Shown here piece after piece: positions 1 to 5,214 of a DNA stretch of 5,214 bases. How positions within the stretch are numbered: position 1 is the stretch's first letter; every line of letters begins with the position of its first letter. Both the position numbers and the translations under genes were made by a program. The notes under the pieces were generated by a model, which saw nothing but the letters and a program-made list of their open reading frames with translations, did not search any database and had not been told where the DNA came from. The stretch is from the NCBI GenBank assembly GCA_006515795.1, contig VFMC01000320.1, forward strand, positions 1 through 5,214, given 5' to 3'. This DNA comes from Acidimicrobiaceae bacterium (GTDB taxonomy: Bacteria > Actinomycetota > Acidimicrobiia > Acidimicrobiales > Ilumatobacteraceae).

Positions 1-17
1 CGGCTGCCGAGGTGTGA
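1..17 (+). CDS. 3' end of an upstream gene (last four codons and stop)
   Basis: The frame starting at base 3 reads Ala-Ala-Glu-Val-stop, with TGA at 15-17. This stop overlaps the GTG start of the next gene by four bases (GTGA, 14-17), the same junction seen at 3074-3077 and 4243-4246. This makes it likely that an upstream co-directional gene ends here and is translationally coupled to the M20 gene. Nothing can be said about its product. The alternative is that these bases are simply the leader or N-terminus of the M20 gene, whose frame is also open to the left edge. Confidence 0.35.
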
Positions 18-1086
18 CCGGCGCCGACGCCGCGGTCGCGTCGCTGACCCGGTTGGTCTCGTTCATCACGGAGAGCCGCACGTCGAACATCGCCCTGCTG
101 GAATGGGTTGCCGATCGCGCCGATGCCGCCGGCGCGAGAGTCGAGATCCTTCCTGGCGCGCCCGGCCGCGCCAACCTGCTCGCCTCCTTCGGCCCGGAGG
201 GTGCCGGTGGCGTTCTTCTGTCGGCGCACTCGGATGTGGTTCCTGCCGGCGAGGGATGGGCACATCCTGCATACGCCGTCACCCGCGAGGGAGATCTGCT
301 GTTCGGCCGGGGCACCGCCGACATGAAGGGCTTCATCGCCGTCGCGCTCGAGTTGCTCTGCCGTCTCGATCCAGCAGATCTGCATCACCCCGTGCACCTC
401 GCCCTGTCGTACGACGAGGAGGTCGGATGCGCCGGGGTCGGTGGCCTGCTCGATCATCTCGCGGCCACCGGATCGGTCAGACCCGACCTGGTGCTGATCG
501 GCGAGCCGACGATGATGCAGCCGCGCAATCGGCACCTGGGCAAGGTGGCCTTCGATGTGACCTTCACCGCCGAGCCTGGCCATTCGAGCCGATCACACGT
601 TCTGCCGAGTGCGATCACTTCAGCGGCTCGGGTCGTGGCCCGGATCGACGCCGAGAACCACCGTCACCGGCCGGTCGAGGCTCGCGCCTCGCCTGAGGTT
701 TCGTTGAACTGCGGAACGCTGCACGGCGGACACGCGCTCAACGTCGTTGCCGAGCGTTGCGAGCTCAGCTTCGAGGTGCGCTTCTCGACCGATCACGACC
801 CCGAGCGGTTGCTCGCGCCGCTACGTGACGCGATCGACCGACCGAAGCAGACCAGCCGATGCTGGCGCTGGTGGAGCGCATCGCCGACGCCGGCAAGGCA
901 GCGGCGATCGGCTACGGCACCGAGGGCGGCATGTTTGCCGCGGCCCTGCGTGTTCCGGTGGTGATCTGTGGCCCAGGCGACATCGCCGTCGCCCATCGCC
1001 CCGACGAGTTCGTCAGCGTCGAGCAGCTGCTGCGCTGCGAGCGTTTCCTGAGCGGCCTGATCGAAGCGCTCTGTGCCGGTCCTTGA
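14..1086 (+). pseudogene. argE: ArgE-like M20 deacetylase, broken by internal deletion and frameshift
   Basis: This is an M20-family, two-metal cytoplasmic amidohydrolase of the acetylornithine deacetylase (ArgE) group, which removes the acetyl group from N-acetylornithine or a similar N-acyl amino acid. Seen in the first frame: HSDVVP (metal His72, Asp74), GRGTADMKGF (bridging Asp103), SYDEEVGCAG (general base Glu135, metal Glu136), GEPT (Glu164) and PGHSS (His190). From about base 841 the homology continues one frame over, with GYGTEGGMF, CGPGD and AHRPDEFV (last metal His at 994-996), ending at TGA 1084-1086. The unshifted frame would stop at 962-964 after an unrelated tail. The stitched product is about 357 residues, whereas ArgE proteins usually have about 380. 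The missing part lies between the helix after FEVRF and the ALVERIAD helix. GTG at 14 is chosen because it overlaps a stop (GTGA). Paralogues of ArgE act on other N-acyl compounds, and no arginine genes are visible, so the substrate is uncertain. Confidence 0.85.
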
Positions 1087-1993
1087 GCCAAGCCGTCGCG
1101 AAGTCGACGAAGCGGTCGGCATCTGTCGACCTCGGCGGGGATGCCGGCGAGGCCCGTAGCCGGGCGACGCCGAGTCGGAGCCCGGGCACATCATCAGCGA
1201 GGGGCACGTGGCAAACCTCGCCTCCTCCGGCGGTGACCGACCCCCGCGGAACCAGGTTGACGATGCTGTAGCCGAACCCCGCTGCTACCAACGAGCGAAG
1301 CAGGAACGCGTCGGTTGCGCGCATCGCCGGTCGCATCGGCTGGTCCGCCGAGAGGAACACAGCGGTGAAGTAGTCGCGGCTCAGCGGCAGGTCGAGCAAC
1401 ACGAAGGGATCGTCGGCCAGTGCCCGAAGTGAGACGCGCCGGCGATGGGCCAACCGGTGATCGGCGGGTAGCAGGGCCAGCGGTGGCACGTCGACAGCGG
1501 CGCGGAAGTCGAAGGCGTTGTCGAGCTGCAGGTCGTATGTGAGTGCTACGTCGATGTCCCTCGCCTCCATCGCGCGCAGCAACTCAGCCTGGTCGCCAGT
1601 GATCAGCGTGACCGGCGCCGACGGATGGGCGTCGCCGTAGGCGCGCAGCAACGGAGGCAGCACGATCGGGGCAACGGTCACGAGCGCGCCGACGCGCACC
1701 GTGCCGGCACGCGACGAGGTGAGGTGCCCGGCGTGCTGCTCGAACTCGTCGGCATGTTGCAGCATCGCCCGGGTCTCGGGTACCAGCGCCGATCCGACGT
1801 TGGTGAGGATCAGGCTTCGCCCGCGCGACCGGTCGAACAGCACGACACCTAGCGACGTCTCTAGGTCGCGCAGCGCGGTGGACAGCGTCGGCTGCGACAC
1901 GCCGAGTCGCACCGCTGCATCGCTCATCGACCCGGCGTCGGACATCGCCAGGAAGTAGTGGAGGTGGCGCAGGTTGATCACGGTGGAAATCAT
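1013..1993 (-). CDS. LysR-family transcriptional regulator
   Basis: This is a DNA-binding regulator with an N-terminal winged helix-turn-helix (about residues 8-66; SDAAVRLGVSQPTLSTALRD holds the two helices, followed by LGVVLFDRS). A linker helix (about 68-95) and a two-lobed effector-binding domain (about 97-305, with GTVRVGAL at its start and LVAAGFGYSI in the second lobe) follow. At 326 residues it is slightly longer than usual; the last 20 or so are Arg/Ala-rich and lie opposite the 3' end of the ArgE-like gene (74-bp tail-to-tail overlap), so they may be a non-functional extension. It is divergent from the flavoprotein operon across 41 bp, the classic layout for a LysR protein controlling its neighbour and itself. 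The outer ATG (1993) is kept as the boundary. A GTG at 1981, giving a start close to INLRHLHYFL, fits the promoter reading better and the normal N-terminus equally well. The effector is unknown, presumably a substrate or intermediate of the adjacent enzymes. Confidence 0.93.
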   Translation of the reverse strand: MISTVINLRHLHYFLAMSDAGSMSDAAVRLGVSQPTLSTALRDLETSLGVVLFDRSRGRSLILTNVGSALVPETRAMLQHADEFEQHAGHLTSSRAGTVRVGALVTVAPIVLPPLLRAYGDAHPSAPVTLITGDQAELLRAMEARDIDVALTYDLQLDNAFDFRAAVDVPPLALLPADHRLAHRRRVSLRALADDPFVLLDLPLSRDYFTAVFLSADQPMRPAMRATDAFLLRSLVAAGFGYSIVNLVPRGSVTAGGGEVCHVPLADDVPGLRLGVARLRASPASPPRSTDADRFVDFATAWLKDRHRALRSGRSGNARSAAAARR

Positions 1994-1994
1994 A
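1981..1994 (-). promoter_or_regulatory. Possible -10 element and leaderless start for the lysR gene
   Basis: On the minus strand, bases 1994-1989 read TATGAT, five of six to the -10 consensus and a TANNNT match. A transcript start six or seven bases further on falls at 1982-1981, on the GTG codon at 1981-1979 that would begin the LysR protein four residues inside the outer ATG. No convincing -35 is present 17-18 bases upstream. If this -10 is real, the ATG at 1993 lies inside it and cannot be the start. Confidence 0.35.
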
Positions 1995-2006
1995 GTGGTT
2001 GACTAT
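1992..2006. promoter_or_regulatory. Probable LysR operator: perfect inverted repeat of T-N11-A type
   Basis: ATAGT-GGTTG-ACTAT is a perfect 5+5 inverted repeat with a 5-base spacer. T1993 and A2005 are symmetric and separated by 11 bases, matching the T-N11-A rule for LysR-type sites. A further ATAGT half-site lies at 2022-2026, its centre 20 bases (about two helical turns) from the right arm, as expected for a recognition site plus an activation site. The palindrome covers the -35-like hexamer of the flavoprotein gene and the -10-like hexamer of the lysR gene, so binding could repress the regulator and control the operon. That it is the site of this particular LysR protein is inferred from position and symmetry. 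Confidence 0.6.
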
Positions 2007-2035
2007 TTCTTCGACGATCTCATAGTTTCGTAGCA
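1999..2035 (+). promoter_or_regulatory. Promoter of the flavoprotein operon, apparently leaderless
   Basis: TTGACT (1999-2004) is a five-of-six match to the -35 consensus. Downstream lie CATAGT (2021-2026, 16-base spacer) and the overlapping TAGTTT (2023-2028, the actinobacterial TANNNT form of the -10, 18-base spacer). Counting seven bases from the last -10 base places the transcript start at 2033-2035, on or just before the A of the ATG at 2035. There is no Shine-Dalgarno sequence ahead of that ATG, which supports a leaderless mRNA. The right arm of the operator overlaps the -35. Confidence 0.55.
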
Positions 2036-3077
2036 TGAACTCCCCGGAGACCGAAACGCTGCTGGCTCGGGTGGCCGAGATCGGACCGACGTTTCGCGAG
2101 CGGATGCGCGAGCTCGACGTCGGGTCCTCGTTTCCCTTTCAGAACCTCGCCGAGGCACAACAGGCCGACCTGCACAAGCTGACCGTGCCCCGCGAGTACG
2201 GCGGGTTCGGGTACTGGCGCGACGACAACTACAGCGGCTTCTACCGGATCCTCGAACAGCTCGCCTACTGGGACACCAACACCGCCCAGTTGCTCCAGGT
2301 TCACAACCACGCCGTCGGCATCGTCGGGTGGCACGCCACGCCCGAGCAGCGCGAGCTGTTCCTTCCGCAGATCGTCGGCGGGGCCTTCTGCGCCTCGCTC
2401 GGTTCGGAGGCGCACATCTTCGAAAACGGCGCAGAGCACTCGTTCCAACCGATTCTCCCGGTGTCACGCTGCTCGACGACTGGGACATGCTCGGCATGCG
2501 CTCGACGGTGTCTTGCGGTGTCGTGTTCGACGACGTGTTCGTGCCCGACTCGCACCTGATCGGTACTCCAGGCTGCTGGGTGACCAACGACCCGCGCACG
2601 TTCTCGTGCGCGTACGCGACCAACCACCTCGGTACGGCCCAGGGGGCGTTCGACTTCATCGCCGGATACGTCGCGGCACGTGACGATCTCCGCGAATCGG
2701 AAGCCGTCAGGGTGCGCCTCGGGCGAATGGACGCACAGCTGTTCGCCACCCGCAGCGCGCTGTACGCCACGGCGGCGCGCCTCGATCGCGGTGACGACCC
2801 CGACGACGTCGAGGCCGACGCAGTGCGAACCATGCACCTCGCCAAGAACGCCGTGCTGAGCATCCCGTACGAGGGGTTCGACATCGTTGGCGCCCGCGCC
2901 GCGCACCAGCGCTACCCACTCGGGCAGATGATGCGCGATGCTCGCACCTTCACACTGCACTTCCGCGACGACCTCTACGTGCAGCGACTCGCGGTGCATG
3001 CGATGGGGGGTGGGTTCTCGGCCAAGCGGGGTCGCGGCGGATCGACGCCGTTCGACCAGGCCCACGCGGGCGCGTGA
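2035..3077 (+). pseudogene. Acyl-CoA-dehydrogenase-fold flavoprotein, broken by internal deletion and frameshift
   Basis: The family holds FAD or FMN flavoproteins: acyl-CoA dehydrogenases and the DszC-type monooxygenases sharing their fold. The first frame gives the helical N-domain (about residues 1-115; VPREYGGFGY, then LLQVHNHAVG) and the start of the middle domain (CASLGSEAHIFENG). From about 2439 homology continues one frame over: LVPTDSPGVTLL, DDWDMLGMRST, VVFDDVFVPDS, NHLGTAQGAFDF and the C-terminal helices, ending at TGA 3075-3077. The stitched product is about 348 residues against the usual 380-400; about 40-50 residues of the beta-rich middle domain, which packs on the flavin, are absent. 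The unshifted frame stops at 2559. MRDARTFTLHF aligns with the MCAD segment before its catalytic Glu, but Phe (2961-2963) sits there next to a His, and no Glu is seen at the isovaleryl-CoA dehydrogenase position. This favours a monooxygenase-like or other non-standard role. It is the first gene of an operon coupled to the next by GTGA. Confidence 0.82.
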
Positions 3078-4246
3078 CAATGGTGGGGATGCACCCGGAC
3101 ACCCAACTGTTGATCGACGTCTGCGCGATCGACTCGATCTGGGGCAACGAACGGATGCTCGCCGAACACCTGGCCGGCGAGCTGCGAGCGTGGGGGCTGA
3201 ACGACGTGGTGCTGGTCGAGTCCCTCCCCGGCCGACCATCGGTGGGCGCCCGCCTGCGCGGTGCCGGTGGTGGGCGCTCGCTGGTGCTCAACGGTCATCT
3301 CGACATCTACGAGCTCAGCGAGGATTGGACCCGCGATCCGTTCGCTCCATCACTCGAGGCTGGCAGGGTGTACGGCGCCGGGGTCGCCGACATGAAGGCC
3401 GGTACCGCTGCTGCGCTGGCGGCGTTGCGGCGTACCGCCCGTCGCGCCGCCGCCGGGCAGGGTCTGCGCGGTGATGTCGTGTTCCAGGGCGTCTCGTGTC
3501 ACTTCGAGGGTGGGGTGGGAACGCGGTCTTTGTGCGAGGCCGGGTTCGTCGCCGACGCGGCGATCGGGTGCGAGCCATCGAGCAACACCATCGGCATCGC
3601 CCACCGCGGCGCGGCCTACCTGAAGATCACCACCCGCGGCCGCCAGGCCCACACCACGTACAAGGAACTGGGCCTCAACGCGATCGAGACGATGGAACCG
3701 ATCCTCGCCGGGCTGCGGGCGCTGGAGGCCGAGCTGCCGTACACGCCACACGACCTGCTGCCCGGCGGGCCGATCCTCAACATCGGCACCATCTCCGGAG
3801 GCACGAAGCACAACCAGGTGCCGGATCGGTGCACGATCACCCTCGACATCCGCCTGCTACCGGGCCAGGACGCGCACGACGTGAAGGCTCGGGTCGAGCA
3901 GATGATCGCCGATCTGGTCCGCGACGTCGATGCGCGCATCGACGCCGTCGTCGAGTTCAGCGAGCACTGGTTGTCGGGTCCTCGGCATGCCTACGAGATC
4001 GACGCGGGTGAAGCGATCGTGCAGGTCGTCGACCGCGCCGTGCGCACGGTGACCGGGGCGACGCCGCCGTACCAGGGCGTGCCGTTCTGGTGCGACCTGG
4101 TGACGCTACGCGAGTTCGGCGTGCCCGGCGTCAACTTCGGGCCGGGTGATCCGCCGTACAACTTCCCCGACGAGTACGTGGTCGAGGCGCAGTTCCTGCA
4201 GGCAGTCGACGTCTACGAGACAGCGATCCTGGATTGGTGCGGGTGA
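3074..4246 (+). CDS. M20-family (ArgE/DapE-like) hydrolase with atypical active site
   Basis: This 390-residue protein has M20 fold and length. Present: NGHLD (His75, Asp77), GAGVADMKAG (Asp106), GCEPSS (Glu167), RQAHTTYKELGLNAI (His193, the dimerisation-domain His, then the usual G-x-NAI) and FGPGD near the C-terminus. Absent: the Glu-Glu pair holding the general base and a metal ligand (usually DEE before GG-x-GT) is replaced by Cys142-His143-Phe144-Glu145 ahead of GGVGT. The last metal His (usually AH-x-x-DE) is Asn363 in NFPDEYV. The frame is intact and conserved elsewhere, so these look like real changes. It may use one metal, use Glu145 or His143 as base, or be non-catalytic; a deacylase or peptidase function should not be assumed. 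GTG at 3074 overlaps the flavoprotein stop (GTGA). In-frame ATGs at 3080 and 3089 are alternatives, without a better ribosome site. It is likely cytoplasmic, with no signal peptide. Confidence 0.88.
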   Translation: MTMVGMHPDTQLLIDVCAIDSIWGNERMLAEHLAGELRAWGLNDVVLVESLPGRPSVGARLRGAGGGRSLVLNGHLDIYELSEDWTRDPFAPSLEAGRVYGAGVADMKAGTAAALAALRRTARRAAAGQGLRGDVVFQGVSCHFEGGVGTRSLCEAGFVADAAIGCEPSSNTIGIAHRGAAYLKITTRGRQAHTTYKELGLNAIETMEPILAGLRALEAELPYTPHDLLPGGPILNIGTISGGTKHNQVPDRCTITLDIRLLPGQDAHDVKARVEQMIADLVRDVDARIDAVVEFSEHWLSGPRHAYEIDAGEAIVQVVDRAVRTVTGATPPYQGVPFWCDLVTLREFGVPGVNFGPGDPPYNFPDEYVVEAQFLQAVDVYETAILDWCG

Positions 4247-5214
4247 GCGGCCGCAACCTCAACGTCGTCAATGCGGCCTCACTTGTTCGGGTGCGCGATC
4301 GCGGGGAGGTGCGTCGCGGGGCGATGCAGAACGAGCTCGACATCGTTCACGGCGGGGCGGTGGCGATCAGGGATGGAGTCATCGTCGCCGCAGGCGCGAC
4401 CAGCGACGTGCTGGCCGGCTTCGGCGAGCCGGGGGTGCCGACCATCGATGCCACCGGCAGGTCGGTGCTCCCAGGCCTGGTCGACTGCCACAGCCACCCG
4501 ATCTTCGATGGCGAGCGTCACGACGAGTACGCCGAACGGCTGGGTGGGGCGAGCCTTGCCGATGTCGCCGCCCGTGGCGGGGGGATCTGGCGCAGCGTCG
4601 TTGCCACCCGCGGCGCCAGCGACGAAGCGCTGCTCGGTCGCCTCCGCTGGTCTTACCGGCGCTTGCTCGCCGGCGGCATCACCACGCTCGAGGTCAAGTC
4701 CGGCTACGGCCTCACGGTGGCCGAGGAGCTACGCGAGTTGGACCTGCTGCAGCGGTCGCGGAGCCTCACCCCGCTCGACCTGGTGATCACATTCCTCGGT
4801 GCCCACGTGGTGCCCCGCGATCTCGATGCGCCGCCAGATCAGCGCGGCGATCTGTACACGGCGCTCGTCGACGAGATGATGATGCCGGCTGTGGTCGCCC
4901 AGGGAGTTGCCCAGTTCCACGACGTCACCGTCGAATCCGGCTACTTCACCCCCGAGCAGGCACTGCGCCTGATGCGCCGCAGCCTCGAGGTGGGGCTTCC
5001 CGTGCGCGTGCACGCCGATGCCTGGGCCACGTCGCGTGGCTGGGCGACGGCGGTCGCCGGGGGAGCGGTGTCGGCCGACCATCTCACCTACACGCCCGAC
5101 GACGAGATTCGCGAGGTCGGGCGCGCCTCGACAGTGGCTGTGGTGCTGCCGATCGCCGAGTTGCTCTACATGACCGATCGTCGTGCCAACGCCCGGCTGT
5201 TGATCGATCAGAAC
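4243..5214 (+). CDS. Imidazolonepropionase-like (HutI-like) amidohydrolase, 3' end outside window
   Basis: The first 324 codons of a metal-dependent amidohydrolase of the HutI group are present; HutI opens the ring of imidazolonepropionate in histidine breakdown. Domains: N-terminal beta segment (about 1-75), then the barrel with PGLVDCHSHP (metal His83, His85), Arg92, GGGIW, VKSGYGLT (Tyr155), FLGAHVVP (His188), VRVHADA (metal His257), SADHL (His280) and AVVLPIAELL. The later metal Asp and the C-terminal beta segment would follow outside the window; the family has about 400 residues. Two usual HutI positions differ: the residue three after the third His, Glu or Gln in HutI proteins I recall, is Ala260, and an aromatic pocket residue is Leu105. 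A related cyclic-amide substrate is therefore as likely as imidazolonepropionate, and no other hut gene is visible, so I give no symbol. GTG at 4243 is chosen for the GTGA overlap with the preceding stop and because the next ATG (4324) would cut off the first beta-strands. Confidence 0.88.
   Translation, partial: MSGRNLNVVNAASLVRVRDRGEVRRGAMQNELDIVHGGAVAIRDGVIVAAGATSDVLAGFGEPGVPTIDATGRSVLPGLVDCHSHPIFDGERHDEYAERLGGASLADVAARGGGIWRSVVATRGASDEALLGRLRWSYRRLLAGGITTLEVKSGYGLTVAEELRELDLLQRSRSLTPLDLVITFLGAHVVPRDLDAPPDQRGDLYTALVDEMMMPAVVAQGVAQFHDVTVESGYFTPEQALRLMRRSLEVGLPVRVHADAWATSRGWATAVAGGAVSADHLTYTPDDEIREVGRASTVAVVLPIAELLYMTDRRANARLLIDQN

Noticed and set aside
14..1086. Arginine biosynthesis locus
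   Set aside because: The ArgE-like gene has no arginine genes beside it in the window, and its neighbours look catabolic. ArgE paralogues often act on other N-acyl compounds.
1080..1110. Terminator between the ArgE-like gene and lysR
   Set aside because: Only short imperfect GC-rich repeats are present and there is no U-run. The genes overlap, leaving no intergenic space.
1584..2036. Minus-strand 150-codon frame overlapping the 5' part of lysR and the divergent region
   Set aside because: It is out of frame with LysR, has an Arg-rich product without motifs, and would run through the operator and both promoter elements.
2430..2470. Programmed ribosomal frameshift in the flavoprotein gene
   Set aside because: There is no slippery heptamer or following stem-loop that I can see, and a segment of the protein is absent at the join, which a ribosomal slip cannot explain.
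2003..2884. Long minus-strand open frame (293 codons) opposite the flavoprotein gene
   Set aside because: The translation is Arg/Ser-rich and low-complexity with no family resemblance, and it lies opposite conserved flavoprotein coding. It is a typical high-GC shadow frame.
2301..3239. Long minus-strand open frame (312 codons) across the flavoprotein/M20 junction
   Set aside because: There is no recognisable domain and the composition is Arg-rich. Both opposing plus-strand genes have clear homology and conserved motifs.
4729..5082. Minus-strand open frame (117 codons) inside the HutI-like gene
   Set aside because: It is a shadow of the amidohydrolase frame, which carries all the family motifs in order.

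Overview
This is a high-GC window with G/C-rich third codon positions, tightly packed genes, GTG starts, GTGA stop/start overlaps and apparently leaderless promoters. That combination points to a high-GC actinobacterium. An Acidimicrobiia-like (Ilumatobacter-type) marine or soil lineage is my guess, but no rRNA or marker gene confirms it. The content looks like a small accessory catabolic cluster: one LysR-type regulator, two M20 metallohydrolases, one acyl-CoA-dehydrogenase-fold flavoprotein and one imidazolonepropionase-like amidohydrolase.

Layout. Bases 1-17 hold the last codons of an upstream gene. Bases 14-1086 (+) encode an ArgE-like M20 deacetylase that is broken: its reading frame changes near base 840 and about 25-30 residues expected there are absent. 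Bases 1013-1993 (-) encode an intact LysR-type regulator whose 3' end overlaps the ArgE-like gene tail to tail by 74 bp. A 41-bp divergent intergenic region (1994-2034) holds a perfect 5+5 inverted repeat of the LysR T-N11-A type and promoter-like hexamers for both directions. Bases 2035-3077 (+) encode an acyl-CoA-dehydrogenase-fold protein, also broken: the frame changes near 2430-2442 and about 40-50 residues of the flavin-binding middle domain are missing. Bases 3074-4246 (+) encode a second M20-fold protein, intact in frame but lacking several canonical catalytic or metal residues. Bases 4243-5214 (+) encode the first 324 codons of an imidazolonepropionase-like amidohydrolase that runs off the window.

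How the genes may work together. The genes from 2035 onward form a translationally coupled operon (GTGA overlaps at 3074 and 4243) that the divergent LysR protein probably controls, together with its own gene, through the shared operator. A flavoprotein, an M20 hydrolase and a cyclic-amide hydrolase suggest breakdown of a small nitrogenous compound, perhaps a ring compound opened by the amidohydrolase and trimmed by amide or N-acyl hydrolases. I cannot name the substrate.

The most notable points are the two independent internal deletions with frameshift in neighbouring enzyme genes, the unusual active site of the intact M20 protein, the altered active-site positions of the HutI-like protein, and the compact operator/promoter region. 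The two deletions could be real gene decay or an assembly fault, and the sequence alone cannot decide. No RNA gene, mobile element, CRISPR array or clear terminator was seen. There is no gene-free stretch longer than 41 bases.
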